From assembly GCA_964577985.1 (NCBI GenBank), contig CAZOAR010000016.1, positions 1 through 58,724 on the forward strand: a stretch of 58,724 nt of DNA. Direction: 5' to 3'. The position numbers and the translations under genes were made by a program. Of the stretch, positions 34,204 to 43,704 are shown in pieces. This DNA is from CAZOAR01 sp964577985 (GTDB lineage Bacteria > Gemmatimonadota > CAZMKB01 > CAZNLH01). Positions within the stretch are counted from its first letter, which is position 1. The number at the start of each line of letters is the position of its first letter. The notes under the pieces were generated by a model. The model was not told the origin of the DNA and searched no databases. It saw nothing but the letters and a program-made list of their open reading frames with translations.

Positions 34204-37050
34204 TCAGTAGTTGTATCCGAAGAAGAAATCGAATTTCGTGTCATTCGAAATGGCGTGGAAGTCGGTTCTTCTCGCAAAGTCGAACCGCAGCACCAGTGGT
34301 CCGCCAAGACTGAATCGAACCCCCAGTCCGAGACTCCCCAGAAGTCCCGGATAACCTGGAGTCTTGTCCCACGCGTTCCCGGCGTCGAAGAAGATGGCCC
34401 CCTGAAACGGAGGGAATGCAAGATCTCCGAACGGAAAGCGAAGGATCAACCGATTGAGCAGGGGGAATCTCCACTCCTGGTTAAGGAGAATCACCCGGGT
34501 TCCAATGATGGAGAATCTCGGATAACCGCGCAGAGACCAACTCCCACCTATGATGGCCCTCTCCGGCAGCGCCCCTTCACTGATTCGCCCCATGAGACGC
34601 ACTGAATACGCCGTTCTCAGGGATGTCCTGAAGTACTTCCTGATATCCGCCTGAAAGGTTGTGTTTTGCGGCTGAGCGCGCGTCAGATCGTTCGTAATAC
34701 CTACCGTAAGGTTGATGCGCTCGCCATCTATTGGACCGGTGGCCAGCCAGAGAGAATTGTCGCGCACGAGGGAGAATACGTTGGTAACAAGATAGGAATT
34801 CCTGCTGAAATCGACGACAAAGTCATTCCTCCTGGAGTGGGAGAAGAGGACAGAGCTCTCTACCCTCGTGAATTTGGAAAAGGGATATCCCAGGAGGAAA
34901 AAAAGACCGTATTGCCTCTCGGAAAAGGGGGTCTCGCTGTAGCGGCGGTCAAAAAAATCGCCGTTGAAGTGATATGCGCCCAAGCCGTAATTCAGTCGTT
35001 GCTTTCTGTTGAGGTACGCCACCGACCCGCTGAATGAATCAAGGAAATCGGACGTTGAGGATGCCGCATTGTAGAGCTGTATGGCGATAATCTTGTCACC
35101 CAGCATATCTGTGAGCATGACGCGCGCGCCCTGCGAACTACCCAGGGAACTGCTGAAGCCCACTCCGCCCTGGGCCACATCGAGAGAGAAATCTCTCTTG
35201 TACTTCTCGATCCCTTCCGTCTGGCCCGTGTCGTTCTTCGCCAACTCCCAATCCCACGAGGGTTGAATATCGTCAGCTGCCGCAACAGCCGTCAACGTAT
35301 CTCTCCCGGTTGTTACCTTAGCACGGTAGATTGAAAAATTCTGATCATCCATTGCGGTAAACAGGATTCCATCTTCACCTGGTATCCAGGCGGGCGAGTA
35401 GACTCCGCTCGACAATGTCGTCAACCTCTCCACAGACAAGCTGTCTCCTGTTGCGTATGCATTCCGGATGCCTTCGCGGTCAGAGACGAACAGGATTCTC
35501 CCGTCGGGGCTGTTTCTCCAGGATGGAGATTCGTCTCTCCAGGGTCCGAGCGTGCGGAAGTGGATCTCTCGATCATCCAGATCCATTATGAAAATGTTGA
35601 CAAACCCCCTCTCGCCGTAAGGGGTCCGGTCCGAGCTGAAGACCACCCTCTTACCGTTGGGGGAGAAATCCGGGCTCCGATCCGAATAGCGGTCATTAGT
35701 GAGCCGTTCCAGTTCTCCTACCGGGAGATGAAGCATGAACAGATCGAGATAACCCGCGGGCGTCAGGCCAGAAAAGACAATCTCGTCGCCATCCGGTGAC
35801 CACGCTGGAGACGTGATCCCGATGATATCCTTGAACTGAAAGCGGCTGATTATCTTCCCGTTTTCCGTGTCCAGGAGAATCAGTGCGTCCCTGTCGTGGT
35901 ACTTGGAAGAGAAGGCGAGAATGCCGTCCCCACTCACGTCTATCTCACTGGCGAAGGGGTGCAGCGACTCGAAGAGCGCCTCTCTGCCACCTTTGAGCAG
36001 GGTCTTTTCCCCTCCCGCGTCGCTGTCAAGCGGCCTTACGTCGACATCCACATACCCTGTCCTTGTCGAGATATAGTACAGCCTGTCCGTGCCGTCCCTG
36101 CCCCGGTGAATCACCGGATGAAAATTGGCGCCATCCTTTGTCAATCGCTCGGCGGCAACACCGGGATCTCTGAGACGCTCCACCTCGGGATAATAACGCT
36201 GTTTGAGTGACCAGATCCACTGCTTTCCCGCCTCATCAAGGGAAATACCGTACGCCCTGCCGAAGGCCTCTCCGAACGTCCTCCCCAGACCCATCTCGTG
36301 GTATAGCACGACGAGTCGTTCGTCACCATAGCGCTCATCCAGGAAATGGAAGATCGACTGCCCGATCTTGTAGAGGGCGAAGGTTCCGTTGAATCTCCAG
36401 AGATCTTTAATGCTCGTCAGCCTGTCGTGGAGGATCAGATCACGCATCACCTGGTCTCCGAGCGTATTCCACTCCCCCGACCAGTGCTCGGCCAACCCTT
36501 CGGTAAACCACAGGGGTGGACGAACGGCCTGAAAACGCTTGTTCATCCTGTATGCGCTGCTGAGTTTGCCAAGTTCGAACACATGCACCATCTCGTGGCG
36601 GATAACTCGTCTGAAATCGTAAATGGACCCGTTGAAGGGGAGAGTCACCCGGCCTTTAAGAAACTCCGTCACTCCACCGACGCCTTCGGACACGAAAGAA
36701 GGAATTACGTTTGTCTGCTCGAAGTCCTGATGAGAGCTGTAGAGGATCAACGGAATTCTTCTGAAGACATGGTGCCTGAACTTCTCTTCGAGGAACCTGT
36801 AACTCGCTTCAGCCTCCTCGAGAGCTACGCCGGCGATCTCTCTCTCCTCCGGGTAGAAATAGATATCGACGTGCTCGCCATGCATGATATGCCACTCGAA
36901 ATCTACATACTGGATTTTGTTCTTTCCGAAGTAGAATGACTGTGAGCGAAGAGGCGTGGAAGTAATGGAGAAAAGGATGACCAGAATGGCAAGAGACAAA
37001 CGTCGCTCAGCGACAATCAGTGGTGGGCAATTCCTGCGAACCGGTTTCAT
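34204..37050 (-). CDS. Peptidase MA-like protease fused to TolB-type propeller and Omp85-type barrel
   Basis: A 948-aa outer-membrane protein with three parts. Residues 40-290 are a gluzincin-like zinc protease: HEMVH at 152-156 and a likely third ligand in WFTEGLAEHW near 184. Residues 300-600 are a WD40/TolB-type propeller (SPAWSPDGDEIVFSG, SPDFSPNGKRVVFSSDR, SPSWRNSPDGRILFVSD). Residues 640-948 look like a BamA/TamA barrel (GGSWSLRGYPRF, IFFDAGNAWDK) ending in FFFGYNY, a C-terminal aromatic beta-signal. A signal peptide is present (LAILVILFSITSTPLRS). It is last in a minus-strand series after the thioesterase gene. Cutting or secretion of an unknown client is inferred. Confidence 0.78.
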   Translation of the reverse strand: MKPVRRNCPPLIVAERRLSLAILVILFSITSTPLRSQSFYFGKNKIQYVDFEWHIMHGEHVDIYFYPEEREIAGVALEEAEASYRFLEEKFRHHVFRRIPLILYSSHQDFEQTNVIPSFVSEGVGGVTEFLKGRVTLPFNGSIYDFRRVIRHEMVHVFELGKLSSAYRMNKRFQAVRPPLWFTEGLAEHWSGEWNTLGDQVMRDLILHDRLTSIKDLWRFNGTFALYKIGQSIFHFLDERYGDERLVVLYHEMGLGRTFGEAFGRAYGISLDEAGKQWIWSLKQRYYPEVERLRDPGVAAERLTKDGANFHPVIHRGRDGTDRLYYISTRTGYVDVDVRPLDSDAGGEKTLLKGGREALFESLHPFASEIDVSGDGILAFSSKYHDRDALILLDTENGKIISRFQFKDIIGITSPAWSPDGDEIVFSGLTPAGYLDLFMLHLPVGELERLTNDRYSDRSPDFSPNGKRVVFSSDRTPYGERGFVNIFIMDLDDREIHFRTLGPWRDESPSWRNSPDGRILFVSDREGIRNAYATGDSLSVERLTTLSSGVYSPAWIPGEDGILFTAMDDQNFSIYRAKVTTGRDTLTAVAAADDIQPSWDWELAKNDTGQTEGIEKYKRDFSLDVAQGGVGFSSSLGSSQGARVMLTDMLGDKIIAIQLYNAASSTSDFLDSFSGSVAYLNRKQRLNYGLGAYHFNGDFFDRRYSETPFSERQYGLFFLLGYPFSKFTRVESSVLFSHSRRNDFVVDFSRNSYLVTNVFSLVRDNSLWLATGPIDGERINLTVGITNDLTRAQPQNTTFQADIRKYFRTSLRTAYSVRLMGRISEGALPERAIIGGSWSLRGYPRFSIIGTRVILLNQEWRFPLLNRLILRFPFGDLAFPPFQGAIFFDAGNAWDKTPGYPGLLGSLGLGVRFSLGGPLVLRFDFARRTDFHAISNDTKFDFFFGYNY

Positions 37051-37073
37051 CGAAACAGCCTGATTCAGTCGTA

Positions 37074-37487
37074 TCAGTCACCTTCTCCAACGAGTCTCTC
37101 GCGGACCCATCCGGGGAATCGTATCGGTCGACTACCTTCACCCAGGCATATGTGAATCGTGCTGCCTGTGGCAAGCAGATCGTCTCCACGCCGAACCTCG
37201 TACGCGAAAGTCATCTTTCTCGTCTTCATCTCCTCTACCCATGTCCGCACCTCCAGGAGATCCTCGAATCGGGCGGATGCCACTATGCGACAATGGGACT
37301 CCAGTACCGGGAGATAAACACCTTTTTCCTCCATGGATCCATAACTCAAGCCGTTCGTTCGTATATACTCTGTTCTCCCGACCTCAAACCAGATCAGATA
37401 GTTGGTGTGATACACCACTCCCATCTGGTCGGTCTCCGCATACCTGACGCGAATGGCGGATTTCGAGTAGCTCCCTCGGGGATTCAT
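37074..37487 (-). CDS. Acyl-CoA thioesterase, YbgC/4-hydroxybenzoyl-CoA thioesterase family
   Basis: Hotdog-fold thioesterase of 137 aa. The signature RVRYAETDQMGVVYHTNYLIWFEVGRTEYIR contains the catalytic Asp of the 4HBT family (read as RYAETDQMG and YHTNYL). It overlaps the CMD-like gene by 4 nt (ATGA). In many bacteria YbgC belongs to the Tol-Pal locus, but tol genes are not here. The substrate is unknown. Confidence 0.85.
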   Translation of the reverse strand: MNPRGSYSKSAIRVRYAETDQMGVVYHTNYLIWFEVGRTEYIRTNGLSYGSMEEKGVYLPVLESHCRIVASARFEDLLEVRTWVEEMKTRKMTFAYEVRRGDDLLATGSTIHICLGEGSRPIRFPGWVRERLVGEGD

Positions 37488-38170
37488 CTGTTTCTCTTTT
37501 CCCTGTCTATCTGGTCCTCGAATAGTTTAAGCGCGTACTCTACCTGATCAGCGGGCAGGAATGGGCTCAACTGGGAGATAGCCTCTCTCAGCTCCGTGGC
37601 GGAAACACCAAGGTTAAGACCGCCCTTGAGATGAGACCGGAGTTGTCGCCAGACGCCCTGGGACGCAAGAACGGAAACCACCAGCATCTCCCTCAGTTCC
37701 GGCGAAAGACCGTCGCGGCTGAGCACTTTCCCGTACCCTTCAACGATCATCCATCTTGCTACCAGGGGATGAAGGCTGACGATCCTGTCCTGCAGGTTCT
37801 CATAGCTGTGCCCATAGACTCTCCTGCAGAGATCTTCTCCTCTCGATTCCCATTTGCCCCAGTCTGGATAATCCTCAATCGACCCGGTCTCCGACGGGTA
37901 ATCGAGGTCCAGTTCCGCGCACAGCCCTTTGAGAAGGAACAGGCTGTTGATTACCCTTGGATATCCTACGAAGAGATAGCTCTGAAGAATCGCCTCACGG
38001 ATCATTCGAAGCGAAACATCGTCGCGGACGCCCATGATTATCGCCTGGCGCAGGTTGCTCTCATCTCCAGTGGCAACGAGAGATGAAATCCAGCAGAGGT
38101 GCCTTGCCCTTCTGTCCAGCCCAGGTCGCTCGATGTATCTGGATATCTTGAACCTGTACGATATTGTCAT
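37484..38170 (-). CDS. Carboxymuconolactone decarboxylase/AhpD-like protein
   Basis: A 228-aa helical protein with two CMD-like units (residues 1-90 and 120-220): RMIREAILQSYLFVGYPRVINS and SPELREMLVVSVLASQGVWRQLRSHLKGGLNLG (short motifs). The AhpD catalytic CxxC is absent, so peroxidase-reducing activity is unlikely. It is translationally coupled on both sides (ATGA overlaps), between the asparaginase and the thioesterase. Function unknown. Confidence 0.75.
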   Translation of the reverse strand: MTISYRFKISRYIERPGLDRRARHLCWISSLVATGDESNLRQAIIMGVRDDVSLRMIREAILQSYLFVGYPRVINSLFLLKGLCAELDLDYPSETGSIEDYPDWGKWESRGEDLCRRVYGHSYENLQDRIVSLHPLVARWMIVEGYGKVLSRDGLSPELREMLVVSVLASQGVWRQLRSHLKGGLNLGVSATELREAISQLSPFLPADQVEYALKLFEDQIDREKRNR

Positions 38171-39174
38171 CGGTCGAGGACTATTTCAGGAGTAACTCTG
38201 CCCACTTCGTCACCCTGGTGGTTCATTATGGTCGGTGTATGGTAGGGGGCCAGCCTGTCGACCTCATCGCTGCCAACCAGATTCATCGTTTTCAGCAACT
38301 CCACCACCGCCGGAGCTATCGCCCTCCTGTTGCCATCTTCCACCTTCAGCGCGATGCCCAGGCCATCGTCAGGTACGGTTATGCAGAAGATACCTTCCCC
38401 TCCCACCTTCCCTATTATCCTGCCTCCGGTCGCCCTGATGAGCTCGGAGCAGAAACCCCCGGTTCCCTCGATCATGACCGGCTCCTTCCTGACGGCATCC
38501 AGCAGTTCGTTGACCGCACTACCACGTTCATCCTCGGTTTTCGACCATGCAGCGAGCCTGCTGTATGCGAGGGCCATCTGATGGACCGAGAGGTGAAACG
38601 TGGGAACGCCACAACCGTCAACACCGTACTCCATTTCGGACGGAGTCTGACTCACAGCCTCGGCTACGACGTCGAATATTCCCTTCTGAACCGGGTGATC
38701 CGCCTTCTGGTACCCGTCGACCTCCCACCCTCTGAGCACGCACATGGCAAGCATTCCCGAATGTTTGCCTGAACAATTGTTGTGGACAGACGTGGGGATC
38801 CTTCCCTCATTTCGCAGTTCTATACTGGCCGGTATGTGATAAGGCTCGTGCGGGCCGCAGAACAGCTGCTTTTCTTCCAATCCAATTTTTGACAGTATGG
38901 AAAAGACCGTCTCGGTGTGGATCTTCTCACCATCGTGAGAGGCGGCCATTACGGCCACTTCCCGGGCAGTAAACCCGAAGGCCTTCCTGCCTCCTGCCTG
39001 GAGCAGCGGGATAGCCTGCAGGGGCTTTGCCGATGACCTGAAATATGTGCGTATGCCGGTGTCGCCAGCGTAGAGGATAAGATCTCCCTTATCATCCACC
39101 ACGGCCGCCGAGATCCGATGAAGAGATTCCACCCTGCCACTCCTCATAATAAGTATCCTGCCTGTCGAAGCCAT
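38167..39174 (-). CDS. L-asparaginase II family protein (thermolabile, R. etli type)
   Basis: A 335-aa asparaginase of the Rhizobium-type family (PF06089), which is unrelated to E. coli AnsA/AnsB. Family motifs are FRSSAKPLQAIPLL, MAASHDGE, SVHNNCSGKHSGMLAMC and YGVDGCGVPTF. The predicted reaction is asparagine to aspartate and ammonia. There is no signal peptide. It is first in the coupled series ending with the outer-membrane protease. Confidence 0.88.
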   Translation of the reverse strand: MASTGRILIMRSGRVESLHRISAAVVDDKGDLILYAGDTGIRTYFRSSAKPLQAIPLLQAGGRKAFGFTAREVAVMAASHDGEKIHTETVFSILSKIGLEEKQLFCGPHEPYHIPASIELRNEGRIPTSVHNNCSGKHSGMLAMCVLRGWEVDGYQKADHPVQKGIFDVVAEAVSQTPSEMEYGVDGCGVPTFHLSVHQMALAYSRLAAWSKTEDERGSAVNELLDAVRKEPVMIEGTGGFCSELIRATGGRIIGKVGGEGIFCITVPDDGLGIALKVEDGNRRAIAPAVVELLKTMNLVGSDEVDRLAPYHTPTIMNHQGDEVGRVTPEIVLDR

Positions 39175-39279
39175 AGCCTGTAACCCGCCTTTTCTTCACC
39201 CCGTTCTGGAAACAATTGATTGATTGGTCAGTTCAAAAAAGTACCAAAGTTGTATCCTTCAGTCAATAGTCTATCAGGG

Positions 39280-39308
39280 TTGCTGCGCTATCATAATAGT
39301 TGTATCTT
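39280..39308 (+). promoter_or_regulatory. Weak candidate promoter of the LpxH-like gene
   Basis: TTGCTG (39280-39285), 17 nt, TATCTT (39303-39308), 62 bp before the start codon. The region is AT-rich relative to the surrounding DNA. Confidence 0.3.
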
Positions 39309-39370
39309 AATGGTTTGAATTCACGCTGTAGTCCTGACCTGTTGACCTGTTCATGCAGCGGAAGCCCTGA

Positions 39371-40108
39371 ATGGATAAGAAAGAACGGATATACCTTGTA
39401 TCGGATGCCCATCTCGGTATCGAGTCCGCCAGCCTCGAAGAGTTGAAGTCGAATCGTCTCCTGGCATTCCTGGATCGTGTGGGAGATACCGGTAGCCGGC
39501 TGATCATCCTCGGAGACCTCTTTGATTTCTGGTTCGAATACAGGAGCATGATCGATGTGGCGCAATTCCCGGTTCTGTCATGTCTGTGGCAGCTCAGGAG
39601 AAAGGGCGTTCAGATAGACTACTATCTGGGAAACCACGATTACTGGACCTTCGGTTTTCTCGGACGCGACATCGTGAGCAACGTCCACAGCAACCCATCT
39701 TCAGAGGTCCTCGGCGGTAAGAAGGCCTTCATTGCCCACGGAGATGGTCTCACGGACGACGAGAAGGGTTATCTCCTCCTGAAACGGCTCTTAAGACATC
39801 CTGTCACCTGCTTCCTGTTTCGCTTTCTTCACCCGGATGTCGGCGCGTGGCTGGCGAGGCGGACATCGAAGACCAGCCGCAGGCGGATAGATCAGAAGAG
39901 GGAAAAATCCGCGAGTATCCTGAGGGCGTTCGCCAGAAAGAAGCTCGAAACCGGAGAATACGACTGGATCATAGCGGGGCATTCACATCAGCCGGAGAGG
40001 AGCGAGTTCGGCAACGGAGTCTACCTCAACATCGGGGACTGGTCCGAGCACTTCACTTATGGTCTGGTAAACGGGGGCGAAATTCAACTCAGGAAGTGGG
40101 AAGAATAA
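39371..40108 (+). CDS. UDP-2,3-diacylglucosamine diphosphatase-like phosphoesterase (LpxH family)
   Basis: Calcineurin-type phosphoesterase of 245 aa. Metal-ligand motifs in order: VSDAHLGIE, ILGDLFDFWFEY, YYLGNHDYW, IAHGDGL and IAGHSHQPE. LpxH removes UMP from UDP-2,3-diacylglucosamine in lipid A synthesis; the DLFDFWFEY motif is typical of this group. No other lpx gene is near, so the specific reaction is inferred. The gene is monocistronic and converges on the secreted metalloprotease. Confidence 0.85.
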   Translation: MDKKERIYLVSDAHLGIESASLEELKSNRLLAFLDRVGDTGSRLIILGDLFDFWFEYRSMIDVAQFPVLSCLWQLRRKGVQIDYYLGNHDYWTFGFLGRDIVSNVHSNPSSEVLGGKKAFIAHGDGLTDDEKGYLLLKRLLRHPVTCFLFRFLHPDVGAWLARRTSKTSRRRIDQKREKSASILRAFARKKLETGEYDWIIAGHSHQPERSEFGNGVYLNIGDWSEHFTYGLVNGGEIQLRKWEE

Positions 40109-40133
40109 CGCCCCTGTATAGAGAAGACCCTGC

Positions 40134-42332
40134 TTACTTCATTATCACCATCTTCCGAATCGATGTGAACGACCCGGCTTTCAAACGATAGATATACACT
40201 CCGGATCCAACACTCCTTCCCCCTTCATCACGCCCATTCCAATGGACGAGGTATGAACCGGGCTCCTGCTCCCTGTCGACAAGCAGGGCCACACGCTGTC
40301 CTCTCACGTTGAACACCTCGAGAGTCACATCGACGCCATCCTTCTGATCCGCCGGGACATCGTACCGGATCGAGGTGGACGGGTTGAACGGGTTGGGGTA
40401 GTTCTGCCCGAGTGAGAAGGCCCTGGGCAGTGTCGCCGTCGCGGCCTCGTCGTTCCCTGTGCCGTCTGGCTCCTGGGTTGTGAGCCTGACGATAACCTCT
40501 TCCTCCGGGTCGACCATGTCATTGCTGGAGATCACGATCAGCGCGTCGTATGTTGAATCCGCTGCCAGATCCGCCGTGGCGAAGATGACCGAGATAAGGG
40601 CGCTGTCACCGGCGACTATCATGCCGGTGTCAGGGTCCTCTGTCATCCATTGCAGGTCTGACGGATTATCTCCAAACCTCTCCTTGTCCGCGATCGTGTA
40701 GTGCAGTGGCCCGCCACCGGCGTTAAATATGACGAGCGAGTCGGTGAGCGTGTCTCCGATAGCACCCACCTCCATCAGAAGAGCCGGGGAAACTTCAATA
40801 TTGGCAGATTCCGGCGGTGCCTCCGAGACCGCGAACTCCAGGTCGAAATTACCGTAATCGGTATATACCTGGTAATCGTCCTTCTGCATCGATTTCGCAT
40901 AGTAAGGACCGGGCCCCGTGGGCGTGAAGATGATGGGGTTGACTACATTATCACTGTTCGAGCCGATCTCCGTGACACCATCGCTGTCATAAATGGTGAT
41001 CTCGGGTACCGTTTCGGGGATGATGTTCCTCGCCTGGACCCTCAAAGTGGCATTCTCGATGATGGGAAGCTGCGTCCAGTCCTCATCATTCATCGGATAG
41101 AACGTGTGGTGCTGATATCTGTCAGCAAGTGTCATGCTCGAGGCAGTGGCAATGTTGTTGTCCGGTTCCAGATCGTCCGGGTAGTATTCCATGTCCCAGT
41201 AGCCCCAGACCTCTATCATCTCCGGTTCCATGCCAAGTCCGCGCGCAAACCAGCCATCCCAGTACTCCTCGAGCGTGATTGGATATGACATATAGCGCAT
41301 GTAGTTCAGTATTACGTCCCACATATCCGCGAGGTCGGCGTTCATCGGATCGTCATCGATTCCAGGGGTGTCGTCGGGTGTGTCCGCCCCGTCCAACATG
41401 TCCCACAACACACCGTTGACGGTGATCTCATGCTCAGGGCCCTGACAATAGTAAGTGGGCCCCTCGACCTCGTACGAAAAATCGAGCTGCCCGGCACCGG
41501 GCTGACCGGTAGTCACCACGTGCACTTGAGGCTGAGGAGTGAGTCCATAGTAGAGCCTGGTAGCATTACTGTACCACGAAGCTATCCCCTCTCCATACGC
41601 GAGCCTGGAGTCCTCCGAGCAGAGGTTGATATAGTGTGTACCACCCGGGTTGCTGTCGTTGGAGAAGTGCGAGTTCACCCAGTGACCTGTTTCATGTTGA
41701 ATAACGGTGTCATCGTAAATCACGGCGTCACCGATCATGATGCGCCCATTGTAAAACGCCTGACTGCCGTTGGCGTTGTCAGTCCAACGCCCGTCGAGGA
41801 GGCGGTAACTGCCCTGGTCCCCACCCTCAAAAGCATTGGTGAAGTGGATTACGTTGAACATCGAATCATAGAAATTAAACGGCTGCCCCGCCGCGTCCCA
41901 TGTTCCGATCACCGTTCCCATCTCGATGGCAGCACCCGGATCATGATTGGTGTAGACCTGACTTTCCAGGGCATAGGGGACATCCGCATTCCAGTCACCC
42001 ACTTTCAACTGCAGCGTCGGGACGTAATCCGAGGTTGTCTTTACAAGGATTACTACATCTCTTGTCTGCGCGTCGACAACGTCTATGGAGAAAGTCCCGG
42101 TGGAGTCGGTGAACCCTGTTGCCAGGAGGTCCGACGTCTGGTCATCGACGACCTCCACATCGGCAGACCTTATCGGAAGATCGTTGATTGTGCCCGTAAA
42201 ACCCTGTCTGTCCTGCTCCCTGTCCTCGTACTGGAATATCCCGGTCACGGTATAATCAGCAAGTATGGTCCCGCTGGTGAACAATCCTGCAGAACCGAGG
42301 AGAAAAATCGTTCTCAACCATTTTCCGTTCAT
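40134..42332 (-). CDS. Secreted zinc metalloprotease-like protein with FlgD/type-IX-like sorting domain
   Basis: A 732-aa exported protein (signal peptide ending near LADYT). Residues 26-115 resemble a carboxypeptidase-regulatory-like beta domain. HETGH at 213-217 and the later YGEGIASWYS (Glu 248) suggest a gluzincin-type zinc site. A middle pair of beta domains follows (WTQLPIIENATLRVQA; SPALLMEVGAIGDTLTDSL). The C-terminus (LGQNYPNPFNPSTSIRYD, then GVYIYRLKAGSFTSIRKMVI) is the FlgD-like domain used for secretion or surface attachment in FCB bacteria. The start codon overlaps the upstream stop (TAATG). Confidence 0.75.
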   Translation of the reverse strand: MNGKWLRTIFLLGSAGLFTSGTILADYTVTGIFQYEDREQDRQGFTGTINDLPIRSADVEVVDDQTSDLLATGFTDSTGTFSIDVVDAQTRDVVILVKTTSDYVPTLQLKVGDWNADVPYALESQVYTNHDPGAAIEMGTVIGTWDAAGQPFNFYDSMFNVIHFTNAFEGGDQGSYRLLDGRWTDNANGSQAFYNGRIMIGDAVIYDDTVIQHETGHWVNSHFSNDSNPGGTHYINLCSEDSRLAYGEGIASWYSNATRLYYGLTPQPQVHVVTTGQPGAGQLDFSYEVEGPTYYCQGPEHEITVNGVLWDMLDGADTPDDTPGIDDDPMNADLADMWDVILNYMRYMSYPITLEEYWDGWFARGLGMEPEMIEVWGYWDMEYYPDDLEPDNNIATASSMTLADRYQHHTFYPMNDEDWTQLPIIENATLRVQARNIIPETVPEITIYDSDGVTEIGSNSDNVVNPIIFTPTGPGPYYAKSMQKDDYQVYTDYGNFDLEFAVSEAPPESANIEVSPALLMEVGAIGDTLTDSLVIFNAGGGPLHYTIADKERFGDNPSDLQWMTEDPDTGMIVAGDSALISVIFATADLAADSTYDALIVISSNDMVDPEEEVIVRLTTQEPDGTGNDEAATATLPRAFSLGQNYPNPFNPSTSIRYDVPADQKDGVDVTLEVFNVRGQRVALLVDREQEPGSYLVHWNGRDEGGRSVGSGVYIYRLKAGSFTSIRKMVIMK

Positions 42333-42970
42333 TATTGATTCCCCTCCCTGGTCCTGCCCTTGTAGCTGATAGACCGTCTTCCGTCTTCGCTGACCCGTTC
42401 AAATGAAGGATAATCTCCAACCTCTTCCGGGCCCAGGTCAATTCTCAATCCGGCACCCTTTGTTATCAAATCACCATTTTCCCTGTAGATTTCTGCCCTG
42501 CTGTATAGCTCGTATCGCCCTCCATCAGGGACGGCGAACGTCAATTGAAATTCCTTCTCTTCTCCCTTCTCCATTGTGCCTTCCCACGAAGCGTTGCCAG
42601 ATGTCATGGAAAGACCTTCAGGAACCTTGATAAACCACCTCATGTCTGGCGAGTCGATCAACGGTCTCAGAGAGACCCCGACCACGACTTCCCCACCGGA
42701 ATCGTCCCCCTCGAACGCCATGCTGCTCAGAACAGTCAACTCCAGTTCAATCGGGGACCTTATTCCCCCAATCATCTCTCCTGAGCCCCACTTGCCTTCC
42801 TCTCCTTCTGCACGGGTATATTGTCCACCGGAGGCGTCACGGGTAGCAGACACGCCGCTCTCCTGGTCCGCCGACCGTGTCCCCGAATCGCCGGGAGAAT
42901 AAAGCCAGTATACCGCCACCACTATCAGGAAAATCAGCCCGACCAGCCTCCACGTCACTTGTTTCATCAT
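42332..42970 (-). CDS. Membrane-anchored hypothetical protein
   Basis: A 212-aa protein with one N-terminal helix (LVGLIFLIVVAVYWLYS), a low-complexity Gly/Ser/Glu linker and a beta-rich C-terminal domain (LELTVLSSMAFEGDD, WFIKVPEGLSMTSGN, EFQLTFAVPDGGRYEL). I recognise no family. It is coupled by a one-base overlap to the metalloprotease and probably assists it or shares its location, which is inference from gene order alone. Confidence 0.6.
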   Translation of the reverse strand: MMKQVTWRLVGLIFLIVVAVYWLYSPGDSGTRSADQESGVSATRDASGGQYTRAEGEEGKWGSGEMIGGIRSPIELELTVLSSMAFEGDDSGGEVVVGVSLRPLIDSPDMRWFIKVPEGLSMTSGNASWEGTMEKGEEKEFQLTFAVPDGGRYELYSRAEIYRENGDLITKGAGLRIDLGPEEVGDYPSFERVSEDGRRSISYKGRTREGNQ

Positions 42971-43175
42971 CAGCCTCCTCTGTATTGTCTCCTCAGCAGA
43001 ACGAATCGGTATCAGACCCGCTGACGCCGCGCAGGATGATCGGTTTCAGTCTCCTCTTCGCGACCATCCCCGTACCTGCTTCAAGGGGTGTATCATTGTT
43101 ACGTTCCACTACAAATCACCGGCTTTCTAAACTCCTTATTCCTCCACATATAGATGACGCACTTCATGGAGCTAC

Positions 43176-43649
43176 TCAAGCGAGAGTCGACACAAGGTCA
43201 CCAACATAGTGTGTGACTATAATCACGATCACTGCTATCAGGTCATGTTCTACCACCGGCCTGTATGACTTGATATTCTGTTCCCTGGCGACGTAGAGAC
43301 TGAAAATTGTTATCAAGGAGAGGCCCCAGGCAATACAGACGACTATCCCCGCCGATAGAGACAGGAAGAAGAAAGGCAGGACAAATGTCAAGGAAAAGAA
43401 GAACTTCGAGAAGAAGGTCGCTATGGTCGCCTCCCAGATCTCTCTTTCGGAGTGCCTGTTCTCAGATTCCTCGGCTAGGTGAATCCCCATCGCGTCCGAA
43501 AGCGCGTCACTTATCGCGATCACAAGAATGCCACTTACAACAACAAGATATGAATGCGTGCTTGAATGAAGCCCCACGATCAGGCCCAGTGTGGTGATGA
43601 TCCCGGAGGTCAAACCAAAACTTAGACCAGTCTTGAGAGGATGTCTCAT
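43176..43649 (-). CDS. VIT1/CCC1-like membrane transporter
   Basis: A 157-aa membrane protein with five hydrophobic segments. The first (GLSFGLTSGIITTLGLIVGL) is the vacuolar iron transporter family signature, followed by ISDALSDAMGIHLAEESE, whose acidic residues sit where VIT proteins bind metal. It is shorter than typical VIT proteins. I place the start at 43649, with AGGAG 5 nt upstream; an upstream start would touch the neighbouring gene. Iron or manganese transport is inferred. Confidence 0.75.
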   Translation of the reverse strand: MRHPLKTGLSFGLTSGIITTLGLIVGLHSSTHSYLVVVSGILVIAISDALSDAMGIHLAEESENRHSEREIWEATIATFFSKFFFSLTFVLPFFFLSLSAGIVVCIAWGLSLITIFSLYVAREQNIKSYRPVVEHDLIAVIVIIVTHYVGDLVSTLA

Positions 43650-43704
43650 CTTTTCTCCTGAACGACGCAGGACCTCACGATCCGCGTAAATATCCGCGAC
43701 CAAC

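Noticed and set aside
41430..42338. A 302-codon plus-strand open frame opposite the secreted metalloprotease
   Set aside because: The opposite strand has a signal peptide, a HETGH motif and a sorting domain; this frame has none.
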